From Campylobacter showae (lineage in GTDB: Bacteria > Campylobacterota > Campylobacteria > Campylobacterales > Campylobacteraceae): a DNA stretch of 64,000 bases. The translations under genes and the position numbers were made by a program. The notes beneath the pieces are model-generated. The model saw only the letters and a list, made by a program, of their open reading frames with translations, was not told the DNA's origin and searched no databases. The stretch is taken from NCBI RefSeq assembly GCF_004803815.1, contig NZ_CP012544.1, positions 1,736,001-1,800,000 on the forward strand, given 5' to 3'. Numbering within the stretch: position 1 is the stretch's first letter; each line of letters opens with the position of its first letter. This document shows positions 1-8,393 of this stretch, in pieces.

Positions 1-28
1 GGCGTAAATAAGCCGAAGCCGCTTAAAT

Positions 29-334
29 TTACTTTATCGCTCCCATCATTTTTAGCATATTTTCAAGCTCTTTTACCTCGGCTATGCCTTGGTTGCACGT
101 AGATTCTTGCTCCTCTTTGCTCATCTTTTTTATGCTCGCGTAGTCGGCCTCAAACTCTTTTTTCGTCGCAGCGACGTCAAAGTCCTTTTTACCCTGAGCC
201 TGGGCTTGTTTTGCCATCGAATCGATAAAGTCGTAAGAAACCTTTTTGTACTCCTCGCAAGCAGCAGGCATCTCAGCAGCCGCAAGTTGTCCGGCAAAAG
301 CGCAAAGCGCGACGAAAAGCAGTGATTTTTTCAT
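29..334 (-). CDS. Small exported protein of unknown function
   Basis: A 101-residue protein that begins with a clear signal peptide (MKKSLLFVALCAFAGQLAAA, cleavage expected after residue 20), so it is probably periplasmic. The mature part is short, rich in Lys and Glu and predicted helical, with two cysteines that could form a disulfide. The start at 334 is preceded by AAAGGATAAAT, a good ribosome-binding site. An in-frame extension upstream would run into the next gene and lose the signal peptide, so it was rejected. I do not recognise the family. It follows the SUKH-like gene on the same strand with a gap of about 50 bases and could be its downstream partner, but nothing proves a link. Confidence 0.8.
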   Translation of the reverse strand: MKKSLLFVALCAFAGQLAAAEMPAACEEYKKVSYDFIDSMAKQAQAQGKKDFDVAATKKEFEADYASIKKMSKEEQESTCNQGIAEVKELENMLKMMGAIK

Positions 335-383
335 ATTTATCCTTTTTAAAAAATGCCGCGTATGATAGCGAAATTTGGATAAA

Positions 384-1100
384 TTAGCCATGACGGGCGA
401 TAAGTTCGCTAAAAGATATCTCGCGGGAGTTAAATTTAACCCCAAGCGAGGCGAGCTCATCTTGTATCGATATCGCCAGCTCCTCTATGCCGCTAAATAC
501 GCAAAGCGGCAAATTTTGCGCCCTCTCCTTGGTCGCCGCAAAGCTCTCGTCGTCAAAAAATTTCTTTAAAAACACGAGCGTTTTTACCTTATCCGAACCC
601 AGATCCTCGATAAAAACGCTGAAATATTTATATTCGGGCTCCGCGCGCGCTTCATCTTTCCGCCCGTAATCGTCCGCCAGCTCGCGGTAAAATTCGTTGT
701 TTAAATCAGTAAGCGGCGCAATCGCTTCAAGCGAGCAAGGCGCCTCAAGTGCGGCAAGTGCGGTTAAAATTTCTTCAAATTTAACGATGTCGTCCGCGAC
801 CTTTATCGGCTCCCACGAACCCACGCCGTGATAGGCAAAATACACGGGCGAGGCGCCCCCGAGGGCAAAATCCACGAAAAACGGATCGTCCATGCCGTTA
901 CGCGCGATGACCCGCCAGCTCTTGCGCCACTGTCCTGGCGTATCGTCTGCTAGCTCCTCGCCAGTTTTGCGGCTAGCGAGCCTATATCCCTCCTGAAAGC
1001 TCTCAAACTCGCCCTCATTAGGATAGAAAAACGGCAGCAAAACGGACTCTGAAACGATGCGTTTGCGGATAAAATTTTGGATCAAATTCGGGATTTGCAC
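384..1100 (-). CDS. SMI1/KNR4 (SUKH)-like protein
   Basis: A 238-residue protein without a signal peptide. Residues about 60-115 carry the pattern WRVIARNG-x-DPFFVD followed by PVYFAYHGVGSWEPI, which is the core of the SMI1/KNR4 (SUKH) fold. Such proteins are often immunity proteins against contact-dependent or secreted nuclease and deaminase toxins, but many are housekeeping singletons. No toxin gene or repeat-rich toxin remnant is visible nearby, so an immunity role is not supported here. The start is GTG at 1100 with only a weak ribosome-binding site. A later start is possible, because the first 20 residues are not needed for the domain. Confidence 0.75.
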   Translation of the reverse strand: MQIPNLIQNFIRKRIVSESVLLPFFYPNEGEFESFQEGYRLASRKTGEELADDTPGQWRKSWRVIARNGMDDPFFVDFALGGASPVYFAYHGVGSWEPIKVADDIVKFEEILTALAALEAPCSLEAIAPLTDLNNEFYRELADDYGRKDEARAEPEYKYFSVFIEDLGSDKVKTLVFLKKFFDDESFAATKERAQNLPLCVFSGIEELAISIQDELASLGVKFNSREISFSELIARHG

Positions 1101-1250
1101 AGCGCGGCCTTTGTGTTAAATTTGAGCGAATTTTAGCAGAGTTTTTAATCCGTGCAAAATTTAAGTTCAAATTTGACGGATACGAAAGAAGCAAATTTAC
1201 GCTCAAATTCAACAAACTGCAAATTTGAGCATAAAAAGACAAGCGGAAGT

Positions 1251-1357
1251 ATCGCGAGATGATTTTGAGAGTTGTGCAGAAATTTTAAGTCAAGGCTAGA
1301 CAAATAGTCTGCCGCAGACTTAAAATTTCAAATCTCTCTCAAAAGCACTCGCGAGAC
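1251..1357 (-). repeat. Large interrupted inverted repeat 3' of the molybdoreductase gene
   Basis: Left arm 1251-1291 pairs with right arm 1316-1355 in three blocks separated by internal loops: TCGCGAG, TTTTGAGAG and GAAATTTTAAGTC are each found with their reverse complements in the correct nested order. The loop holds GCTAGACAAATA, also present at the edge of the repeat at 43332, and a small perfect hairpin AGTCTGC/GCAGACT. The structure lies directly after the stop codon of the molybdoreductase gene, as the other two elements do after theirs. It may act as a terminator or mRNA stabiliser. The rest of 1101-1363 is AAATTT-rich spacer with no gene. Confidence 0.65.
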
Positions 1358-1363
1358 GACGCA

Positions 1364-3805
1364 TTAAATGCTTTGTAAGATTTTAGGTTTTGAAAACGCT
1401 GTTATAGGTTTAATCTCCCCTTTAAATTTCTCGATTTGGGCAAGCACGGTGTGAGCCGAGTTGCTTTGCGCGAGTTTGGACGTACCTTTGTCAAAGGTTA
1501 GCACGTTTACGCAGCCGTGTTGGCAGAGGCTCTTTTCGCCCCAAATTTCCGGGTCGTACCACGCGCCCTCGCAGATAGCTACGACGCGCTCAGGCACGAT
1601 ATCGGTGATTAGTACGCCAGCTAGTATCTCGCCGCGGTCGTTAAATACGCGAGCAACGTCGCCCGTAGCTAGACCGCGCTCTTTGGCGTCTTTTGGATTT
1701 ATTAAAACCGGCTCTCTGCCGCTAACTTCGGCGAAATTTCTAATGATAGAGTTGTTTAGCTGGCTGTGCAAGCGGTAGCGAGAGTGCGGGCTAACGACGT
1801 GTAGCGGGTATTTTTTCGTCGCGTTGCCTAGCCACTCTTTTGGCTCGATCCACGTAGGCATCGGCGGGCAGTCGGCGTAGTTCATCTTCGCTATCGTCGG
1901 CGAGTAGATCTCTATCTTGCCAGACGGAGTGCCTAGGCGGTTTTTGGCCGGATTTTCGCGGAATGCCGCTAAGCGCGTATATAGCTCGGTTTCAGTGTTG
2001 TCTTTTTCAAATCTCACGTAGCCTTTTTCGTAAAATTCCTCAAAGCTAGGCATGGTTAAATTTAACCCCTTAGCCTGCTCGGCCGCGTCGGCGTAAAATT
2101 CCTTCATCCAGCCTAGCTCGTCCTTGCCCTCGCTAAATACCTCGCCTCTACCCCAGCGTTTGCAAATTTGCTCGCAGATCCAAAAGTCGCTCTTGCTCTC
2201 GCCCATCGGCTCTATCGCAGGCTTATAGGCTACGATGTATTCGCCTGTTGAGCCCGTTTGGTTGATGTCGTTTCTCTCGACCTCGATAGCTACCGGCAGC
2301 ACAATGTCGCTAAATTTTGCGGTGCTAGTCCAGTATGGCTCGGCGGTGATAACGGTGTCAAATTTACGCCACTGTTTTACGATGTTGTTTACGTCCTGAT
2401 GGCGCGTAAACATCGAGCCTGAGGCCATATATGCCACTCTCATGTGAGGTAGCTTGATCTTGGTGCCGTCGTAGTCGATCTCTTTGCCGGGATGCTCTAA
2501 CGCCTCGATGCTGCGAGAGGACGGGATAGTGATGTTTTTAGTCGTTTTCCACGGCGCGCCATCGATGTTTTCGTATTTCTCGTCGATACGCGTGCTTAGT
2601 CCTTTTAGCACCGGAGCGATCTTGTCCGTAGCGCCTGCAGAGCCGTATCCTAGGCTAAACTCAAATCCAAGCCCCTCTTTACCCACGTGTCCTAGCATCG
2701 CGTTTAGCACCACTAGCGCCCAGAAAGGCTGCTCGCCGTGATCGGCTCTTTGTAACGCGCGACCGATCAGTACGGTCGTAGGCTCTTTGGCTAGACGCGT
2801 AGCAAACTGCGCTATCGTGCCAGCAGGTACGCCGCAAATTTTGCTCGCCCACTCGATGTCTTTTACGACTTTGTCCTGCGTGCCGAGGAAGTAGTCTTTA
2901 AATTTATTAAATCCGACCGTGTATTTTTTGATAAATTCCTCGTCGTATAGGTTGTTCGTAAACAGATAATGACACATGCCGATGATGAGCGCGGTGTCGG
3001 TATTTGGGCGTACGATGATGTTTTCGCTGCCGTAGTAGCGCGCGGTGTCGTTTATCATGACGTTTACGCTATAGGTTTTGATGTCCGATTTTTTGAGCTC
3101 CTGCATGCCTAAGTAGCCGTCGTGAGTCGGAGGGACTGATGAGATTTGGTTGGTTACGATAGGATCGGTACCCCAAAATACTACGTTTTTAGCGTTTTTG
3201 ACGATGGCTTTCCACTTCGTCGGCGCGTCGTAAACCGCGCTACCGCCTAGCACGTGAGGCATGATGACTAGACCCGCTCCGGTCGAATAATCGCCGCTTT
3301 CTTCCACGTAACCGCCTAGCACTTTTAGCATCCTGTGCGCGACAGTACGACCCCAGCTGACCTTACCGCTGCCGCCCCACCAGTAGCACTCGCCGTATAT
3401 CGCCTCGGCGCCGTATTTATCGAAGTTTTCTTTTAAGGCTTTGGCGGCTAGATCAAGCGCCGTATCCCAGCTAACGCGCACGAACTCCTCTTTGCCGCGC
3501 AGTTCGCTCTTTGCCGCGCCTTTTGCTTTTAGATAGCTTTTGCGCACCATCGGATAGAGCACGCGGTTTTCGTTCTGCACGGAATCAGGCAGGCTGTAGT
3601 TCATCGTATTTGGAAATTTATCGCCCTCAAAATCGCTAACAGAAACGATCTGCGATGAGTTTAAATTTGCCCAAAACGGGCCGAATCTGTTTGCGCCGAA
3701 CACCTTTTTGTTATCAAAAATCGTCTGTTTGACGCCCTCTATCCTACTAGCCTGCGCAGCCGTAGCCGCCAAGGCCGAAAATTTGATGAAATCTCGTCTT
3801 TTCAT
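1364..3805 (-). CDS. Tat-exported TMAO/DMSO reductase-type molybdopterin oxidoreductase
   Basis: An 813-residue periplasmic molybdoenzyme of the DMSO reductase family (TorA/BisC branch). Residues 3-8, RRDFIK, followed by a short Ala-rich stretch form a twin-arginine signal. There is no N-terminal CxxC iron-sulfur site, as in TorA/DorA. The expected molybdenum-ligand serine is S174 in GDYSTG. The C-terminal guanine-dinucleotide-binding domain is present (PHSRYRLHSQ, and GDVARVFNDRGEI). Electrons probably come from the monohaem cytochrome c encoded upstream on the same strand. The pair matches C. jejuni Cj0264c/Cj0265c, which respires TMAO and DMSO. Substrate here is inferred. The ATG at 3805 is preceded by AAGGGAGAAACCG. 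The 349-base leader contains stable hairpins (see 3830-3877). Confidence 0.9.
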   Translation of the reverse strand: MKRRDFIKFSALAATAAQASRIEGVKQTIFDNKKVFGANRFGPFWANLNSSQIVSVSDFEGDKFPNTMNYSLPDSVQNENRVLYPMVRKSYLKAKGAAKSELRGKEEFVRVSWDTALDLAAKALKENFDKYGAEAIYGECYWWGGSGKVSWGRTVAHRMLKVLGGYVEESGDYSTGAGLVIMPHVLGGSAVYDAPTKWKAIVKNAKNVVFWGTDPIVTNQISSVPPTHDGYLGMQELKKSDIKTYSVNVMINDTARYYGSENIIVRPNTDTALIIGMCHYLFTNNLYDEEFIKKYTVGFNKFKDYFLGTQDKVVKDIEWASKICGVPAGTIAQFATRLAKEPTTVLIGRALQRADHGEQPFWALVVLNAMLGHVGKEGLGFEFSLGYGSAGATDKIAPVLKGLSTRIDEKYENIDGAPWKTTKNITIPSSRSIEALEHPGKEIDYDGTKIKLPHMRVAYMASGSMFTRHQDVNNIVKQWRKFDTVITAEPYWTSTAKFSDIVLPVAIEVERNDINQTGSTGEYIVAYKPAIEPMGESKSDFWICEQICKRWGRGEVFSEGKDELGWMKEFYADAAEQAKGLNLTMPSFEEFYEKGYVRFEKDNTETELYTRLAAFRENPAKNRLGTPSGKIEIYSPTIAKMNYADCPPMPTWIEPKEWLGNATKKYPLHVVSPHSRYRLHSQLNNSIIRNFAEVSGREPVLINPKDAKERGLATGDVARVFNDRGEILAGVLITDIVPERVVAICEGAWYDPEIWGEKSLCQHGCVNVLTFDKGTSKLAQSNSAHTVLAQIEKFKGEIKPITAFSKPKILQSI

Positions 3806-3829
3806 CGGTTTCTCCCTTATTTACTGATC

Positions 3830-3877
3830 GCAGGAGCAAGACCCCTGCCGTGAGCGGAAGTATACACTCCCTATACT
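3830..3877 (-). promoter_or_regulatory. Structured 5' leader of the molybdoreductase mRNA
   Basis: Two adjacent perfect hairpins lie 25-72 bases before the molybdoreductase start. On the minus strand AGTATA/TATACT encloses a 7-base loop (3859-3877). Then GCAGGGG pairs with CTCCTGC around TCTTG (3830-3848, one G-U pair). The linker reads TTCCGCTCACG. No open reading frame explains the 349-base gap between the cytochrome and reductase genes. A cofactor-responsive leader would make sense for a molybdoenzyme, but I cannot match it to the known Moco motif. Confidence 0.4.
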
Positions 3878-4154
3878 CGCCCAAAGCGCGCCTATGTTTG
3901 TGACATCTGCATGGTCGGGCAACTTTTTCCCTTATTTGCTTTTTAAAACCGTATTTTGTTTAGTCACGCTCGCCAATCTCTTAATAACGTGGTTGCGCGG
4001 CAAGCAAAATGCAGGCAAATTTAAGCTAGTAGCGTTAAATTTGCCACCGTAAAAGTATAAAATCCCAAAAATCTAAATTTAAAGAACAAACGTCGCTAAA
4101 TTTTACATTTTAAGCGGCGAGCAAATTTGATCTCGGCGCTAACCGCACAAAGCC

Positions 4155-4709
4155 CTATTCTACCGCTTTTGCGTTATGCTGCAGGTATTTTACTATCAAA
4201 TTTAGCTCCGTCTCCTCCAGCGCGACGTAGTTTGTATCGATCATCGACTGCAAATTTGCCGGCCACTGAGCCGCCGTAAAACTGTTTGGCTCGTGCAAAC
4301 GGTGACACGCAGAGCAGGTCTCCTCGTACTTTTGCTGAGCTTGTTTATATAGCGCGTCTGCGGCGACCTCGTACGTGCCCTCGACCTCATACCAAAGCTC
4401 ACCGTAGTCGTCCTCGACCTCTTTTATTTTCTTAAAATTCGCCTCGCTCTCGGCATCAAAAACCGTGAAAATCTCGGCGTTTTTGACGCTTCGCTGTATC
4501 TGAGCTAGGTAGTTTGCCGAAACCGCGCCTTTTACCTTTATTTTGGCCTTTGCACCGTCTTTAGAGACGACCTCAACCGGCGTTAAAACCTCGATCTTGC
4601 CGACTTTTTTACCGTCTAGCGATATCTCGGTAGTCTTTGTTAAAATCTCGGCGTTTAAGCTTATCGCCGCCGCACAGGCCGCGACCAAAACGAATTTAAA
4701 ACTTTTCAT
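4155..4709 (-). CDS. Periplasmic monohaem cytochrome c, partner of the molybdoreductase
   Basis: A 184-residue exported protein with signal peptide in residues 1-20 and a single haem c site, C132-S-A-C135-H136, near the C terminus. A long N-terminal region (about 20-125) with no other cofactor motif resembles the Cj0265c family, which feeds electrons to the adjacent TMAO/DMSO reductase. It is transcribed first and the reductase follows on the same strand, but with a long structured spacer, so the two may be differently translated or separately promoted. The start at 4709 has TTAAGGAAGTGCG before it. A distal ligand cannot be assigned from sequence alone. Bases 4710-4913 upstream hold no gene. 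Confidence 0.88.
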   Translation of the reverse strand: MKSFKFVLVAACAAAISLNAEILTKTTEISLDGKKVGKIEVLTPVEVVSKDGAKAKIKVKGAVSANYLAQIQRSVKNAEIFTVFDAESEANFKKIKEVEDDYGELWYEVEGTYEVAADALYKQAQQKYEETCSACHRLHEPNSFTAAQWPANLQSMIDTNYVALEETELNLIVKYLQHNAKAVE

Positions 4710-4913
4710 CGCACTTCCTTAAGAAAAATTATTAATGTAATTTTATAAATTTGTGGCTTAAAATTACATCACTATATTTTATTACGAAGCGGATTTTGTA
4801 TATTAAAAATGGTAAAATTTGAAGCAAGAGTGCGGCAAACTGGGTCAAATTTGAAATTTGCTCAAATTTGCCGCTAGAGCAAAAGCCGCACGAACGGCGG
4901 CTAAATTTAAAGA

Positions 4914-5432
4914 TCAATTAGTGTTTTTAAGCCCCATCGCAGCGACGTCTAGCGCGATCTCTTCGTTATTTATCGTAATTAGCCCGCGCTCTAAAATTTT
5001 ACTTGCGATCGCGTGCGCCTCATCAAGCGAATGCATCTTGTACGTACCGCACTGGTACTTGTTTAGCTCGGGGATATCTTCTTGGTTTTTAACGCCTAGG
5101 ATATCCTTCATAGACGCCGTCCACGCGGCCTTGACCGCCTCCTCGCTCGGCACGCCGATCACGCTCATATAAAAGCCCGTCCTGCAGCCCATCGGTGAGA
5201 TGTCTATGATCTCGGTGCCTTCGCCGTTTAGATGATCGCGCATAAAACCCGCAAACAGGTGCTCTAGCGTGTGCGTGCCTTTTTCTGGCAAGATTTCCTC
5301 GTTTGGCTTGCAAAAACGCAAATCAAACACGCTTATATCGTCGCCTTTTGGCGTTTTCATCGTCTTTGCCAGACGCACGCCGGGTGCGTTCATCCTCACG
5401 TGATCGACGCAAAAACTATCTAGTAGAGGCAT
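4914..5432 (-). CDS. luxS: S-ribosylhomocysteine lyase LuxS
   Basis: LuxS, 172 residues and full length. It cleaves S-ribosylhomocysteine to homocysteine and DPD, the precursor of autoinducer-2, as part of the activated methyl cycle in the cytoplasm. The metal site is H54-T-L-E57-H58 plus the cysteine in KYQCGTYK, and the catalytic cysteine is C83 in MGCRTGF. The start at 5432 has AAGGAGAAAGT before it. The next gene upstream on the same strand is a SAM-dependent methyltransferase 159 bases away, so the two are functionally adjacent (SAM use and by-product recycling), though cotranscription is unproven. Confidence 0.97.
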   Translation of the reverse strand: MPLLDSFCVDHVRMNAPGVRLAKTMKTPKGDDISVFDLRFCKPNEEILPEKGTHTLEHLFAGFMRDHLNGEGTEIIDISPMGCRTGFYMSVIGVPSEEAVKAAWTASMKDILGVKNQEDIPELNKYQCGTYKMHSLDEAHAIASKILERGLITINNEEIALDVAAMGLKNTN

Positions 5433-5591
5433 ACTTTCTCCTTATTTTTAACATAAATTCGGCGTGATTTTAGCTAAATTTTTATTAGCCACGGCTTGAT
5501 CTAAATTTGTATTTACGTAAATTTACTAAGCCGATGGCCAAAGAAACGCAACCATAAGAGCGGCAGCTTTGGTTAATTTTTAGCCGATCAT

Positions 5592-6473
5592 CTACTTATT
5601 TGTATGCCAAAATGCTAGCGAGCCTGGATTCATAGGATCTTGAGAAAGTCCGATATCGGCGATGGCATCGTCTATAGCGATAACGTTTCGTCTTGCAGCA
5701 TTAAAGAAAGTCTCGGCAAAATTTACGTTCCAACCTTGAGTTTTAAAAAACCCTCTTTGTCTTTCGCTAACGGCGTCGTTTGCTCCTTCTATCTGGAATC
5801 CAAACGGCTCTAGATGAGCGCAGCGCACGAAATCCGCAGCGTTTGCCACTACGTCAAACCAATGCGGCGGGATCTCCTTAACCTGCTCGATAGAGTGGCA
5901 TGTAAAAACAAGGGCCTTTTTACCTAAATCTAACCCTTCAAGACTAGGCTCTAGGTGATTAAAATGGAAAAACTTAGCATTCATTTTAGGCGTTGCGGCG
6001 GCTAGTTTGCTAGCGATTTCTACGCCGCTTTGGGTAAATTCTCCGCCAAAATACCGCACATCCGTCGGTCCGCCCCTATAAAAAATTTCAATCAAATTTC
6101 GACCGTATCCGCAGCCAAGCTCCACGATACTATCATATGGCCCCGTCTCGTCGATGATATCTATCAGCATATCATAGAAGTTAAACGACGAGTGAAAAGG
6201 TACGATTAGCTCAGCTCCTTGTCTAGTGGTGAGTCTAGCAACCGGGATTTCGACGAATCTTAAAACATTCGTACTAAAAAGCTTTCGCTTCTCCCAAACC
6301 ATCTCGTTTGTAACGTTATCCAAACTTAACTCGTGTAGCCGCTCCTTTTTCTCTAGCATTTTTACGGCTTGATAGCTATTGAGTCCGTTTTTTAGGCACT
6401 CATCCATAAATTTAGCCCTTGTCGCCCATGCTTTTTCATAAAAGTTTTGCCAATACTCCTCTTGATACGCCAT
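5592..6473 (-). CDS. Class I SAM-dependent methyltransferase, substrate unknown
   Basis: A 293-residue cytoplasmic protein. Residues about 115-125 contain VELGCGYGRNL, the glycine-rich SAM-binding motif I of Rossmann-fold methyltransferases, and GGEFTQSGVEIA fits the acidic end of strand 2. The N-terminal 100 residues are helical and charged and precede the catalytic fold, which may give substrate specificity. The substrate cannot be read from the sequence. The start at 6473 is preceded by TTAGGAGAAAGT, almost identical to the luxS ribosome-binding site. Gene order fldA-methyltransferase-luxS on one strand is seen here, but the fldA terminator at 6583-6605 separates it from the genes upstream. 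Confidence 0.85.
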   Translation of the reverse strand: MAYQEEYWQNFYEKAWATRAKFMDECLKNGLNSYQAVKMLEKKERLHELSLDNVTNEMVWEKRKLFSTNVLRFVEIPVARLTTRQGAELIVPFHSSFNFYDMLIDIIDETGPYDSIVELGCGYGRNLIEIFYRGGPTDVRYFGGEFTQSGVEIASKLAAATPKMNAKFFHFNHLEPSLEGLDLGKKALVFTCHSIEQVKEIPPHWFDVVANAADFVRCAHLEPFGFQIEGANDAVSERQRGFFKTQGWNVNFAETFFNAARRNVIAIDDAIADIGLSQDPMNPGSLAFWHTNK

Positions 6474-6582
6474 ACTTTCTCCTAAATTTAAAAAATAAAT
6501 TTAATTCTACCTTTAAGATTTTAAAGAAAACTGAAATTTAAAAGATTGGATTTTAGTAGCTGGAATGGTTTTTGTTAGGATT

Positions 6583-6605
6583 GAAAAATCGGGCAAAAAG
6601 CCCGA
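6583..6605 (-). terminator. Rho-independent terminator after fldA
   Basis: On the minus strand a perfect 6-base stem TCGGGC/GCCCGA around a TTTTT loop is followed directly by TTTTTC. It begins 17 bases after the fldA stop codon. It ends the transcript that starts near 8195. Confidence 0.9.
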
Positions 6606-6621
6606 CTAGAAGTATTAAATT

Positions 6622-7113
6622 TTAAGCAAAATGAGGTTTGATCTGCTCTATCCAAGCGCTGATTCTAGGCTCGGTTTTTTCGCTTTCGTTATCGGCATCA
6701 AGCGGCAGACCAACAAATTTACCGCCTCTTACGGCTTCTGATTCGTCAAATTTATATCCGTCCACGGACACTGCGCCCACGACGTTTGCGCCGGCTTTTA
6801 CGACCTCATCGTAAAGCTTGCCCATCGCGCCGCAAAAGCTATCCGCATAGCTCTCGGCATCGCCCATGCCAAATATCGCAACAGTCTTGCCGCTAAGCTT
6901 TAGTCCGCCAAAATCAAACGCGTCCCAGTCGTCTTGCAAGTCGCCCGTACCCCAGGTAGAAACGCCCAAAATCAGCTTGTCAAAGCCGTTTAGCTTAGCC
7001 GCGTCGCAGTTTGCTACGTTTAAAAGCTCGTTTTCTAGCCCCAAATTCTCGGCTAAAAAGCTCGCCGCCTCCTCAGTATTTCCCATACTGCTTCCAAAAA
7101 TGATACCTATCAT
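6622..7113 (-). CDS. fldA: Flavodoxin
   Basis: A 163-residue long-chain flavodoxin. The N-terminal phosphate-binding loop is GSSMGNTEEA, the FMN-stacking 50s loop contains VSTWGTGDLQDDW, and the second aromatic loop contains GMGDAESYADSFCGA. It carries one or two electrons and in Campylobacter and Helicobacter is the acceptor of pyruvate:flavodoxin oxidoreductase, whose gene lies at 12999-16586. The start at 7113 is 11 bases after the stop of the gene upstream, so it is the last gene of a three-gene transcript closed by the terminator at 6583-6605. Confidence 0.96.
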   Translation of the reverse strand: MIGIIFGSSMGNTEEAASFLAENLGLENELLNVANCDAAKLNGFDKLILGVSTWGTGDLQDDWDAFDFGGLKLSGKTVAIFGMGDAESYADSFCGAMGKLYDEVVKAGANVVGAVSVDGYKFDESEAVRGGKFVGLPLDADNESEKTEPRISAWIEQIKPHFA

Positions 7114-7124
7114 TTAAATTTCCT

Positions 7125-7841
7125 TTAAAAAATATGATGACTTATCGTGTAGGGCACCAGTCGCAGCGATCCGCCGCATCCGCACTCCCGTCTGACCTCG
7201 ATGTAGCGCGAGAAATTCGCATTTCTCGGAGCTACGATAAACATCCTGTCAAACTCTCCGCCGCTAAGCGCCTCAAAGCCTCTAGCGATCTCGCAGTTAG
7301 CCAGATGAAACCGCTCTTTTGTTATCTCTTTAAAGCACGGCATAACGCCGAAAAGCTTGCGCCCGCCCTGCTCCGCAAAGATAATCCCGTCTTGAAAATA
7401 AACGTTTTTATCAAAATGTTTGGCGCGTATTTTATCATAAACAAACTGAGAAAACATTATGTCTGCGTCAAAACATATTCCGTTTTGGGATTTTAGCATA
7501 ACGATTAGCTTGGCGGCCGGGTGCTTGGGAGAGACGGCTAGCGGCGGGACGGCGTCAAATTTGCCTGATTTATAGGCGCAGATAACGGCGTTTGAGGCGA
7601 TACAAAAGCTTGAAATTTTACTTCGGCTAGGATTTTTAAAAGCGCACAGATCATCGATGCGTTTTAGAAAAATTTTCTCCAAATTTAAGCCCGAATACGC
7701 ATAAACTAGAGGGATTTTTAGCTCGCGTCCGGCACAACAGTTGTATAAATTTATAAAAATTCGGGCTTTATTTACCGCGTCAAGCCCTGAAAAAATACTT
7801 GGAGTTATTTCTCCAATACCTGATAAAAAGCCAAATTTCAT
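7125..7841 (-). CDS. Conserved hypothetical protein of the flavodoxin cluster
   Basis: A 238-residue protein of unknown function. It has no signal peptide or membrane segment. It holds several cysteines (NCCAGRE near residue 35 and a CGCGG cluster near 225), which could bind metal or be redox active, but there is no recognised domain. It sits 3 bases from the DUF2325 gene and 11 bases from fldA. From memory, the same order (fldA, hypothetical, DUF2325) occurs at Cj1382c-Cj1384c, so this is an ancestral arrangement. The context suggests a role linked to flavodoxin or iron and redox state; that is inference only. Confidence 0.75.
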   Translation of the reverse strand: MKFGFLSGIGEITPSIFSGLDAVNKARIFINLYNCCAGRELKIPLVYAYSGLNLEKIFLKRIDDLCAFKNPSRSKISSFCIASNAVICAYKSGKFDAVPPLAVSPKHPAAKLIVMLKSQNGICFDADIMFSQFVYDKIRAKHFDKNVYFQDGIIFAEQGGRKLFGVMPCFKEITKERFHLANCEIARGFEALSGGEFDRMFIVAPRNANFSRYIEVRRECGCGGSLRLVPYTISHHIF

Positions 7842-7844
7842 CTA

Positions 7845-8165
7845 TTAGTCTTTTACCTTGCAACATCCAAATTCCTTATCTAGCCCAAAGACTTTACAAT
7901 ACTCGCTAAAGACGCAGCTGACGCTTCTTTTGGCGCAGACGATCGGGATATTGCGCTTTTTGGCTTGGTTTTTTATCGTTTTCATCGTGTTGTGGTTTAG
8001 AAAACTGGTTAGCATCACGACGCACTCGGTATCTTGCGGGATCGGTTTGCGATTTACGCGGTTTTCGTTGCGCGCGTCCCAGTGTTCGATCGCTTCTGCG
8101 CCGAGGTCTTTGAGGACTGCTTTTATAGGCGTTATCTCGTCGGCTCCGATAACTAAAACTGACAT
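7845..8165 (-). CDS. DUF2325 family protein
   Basis: A 106-residue small cytoplasmic protein with the DUF2325 signature: a Rossmann-like start (MSVLVIGADEI), a central VVMLTSFLNHNTMK and a cysteine-containing C-terminal half (CAKRSVSCVF, then EFGCCKV). It has six cysteines, high for its size, consistent with metal or redox chemistry, but the family's function is unknown. It is the first gene of the transcript with the 238-residue protein and fldA. The start at 8165 is preceded by ACAGGAGCCCAAA. A consensus TATAAT lies 30 bases upstream. Confidence 0.85.
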   Translation of the reverse strand: MSVLVIGADEITPIKAVLKDLGAEAIEHWDARNENRVNRKPIPQDTECVVMLTSFLNHNTMKTIKNQAKKRNIPIVCAKRSVSCVFSEYCKVFGLDKEFGCCKVKD

Positions 8166-8194
8166 TTTGGGCTCCTGTTTATTTGATTGTGATT

Positions 8195-8200
8195 ATTATA
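8195..8200 (-). promoter_or_regulatory. Sigma-70 -10 box of the flavodoxin operon
   Basis: TATAAT on the minus strand within CTATTTTATAATAATC, 30 bases before the DUF2325 start and ahead of a good ribosome-binding site. Campylobacter promoters often have a -10 box and a T-rich upstream region without a -35 box, which is what is seen here. Confidence 0.6.
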
Positions 8201-8393
8201 AAATAGATTAGCTAAAAAACAGCTTAGTTATGAGAGTTGTTATCATTTAAGTAGAAATTCGTAACGTTTATTAAATTTACTTGATCAGGTCCAAGAAATC
8301 AGCGCATAAAACCGCCCAAATCTCGTTAAATATCGGCGAAATTAAGGCGCGCAAATTTAAGAGTTGCGATATCTCTAACGACAAACTTCTTTT

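Noticed and set aside
4732-4917. A 61-codon minus-strand frame upstream of the cytochrome c gene
   Set aside because: It has no ribosome-binding site, consists of AT-rich spacer and overlaps the luxS stop; the promoter region of the cytochrome gene explains it.
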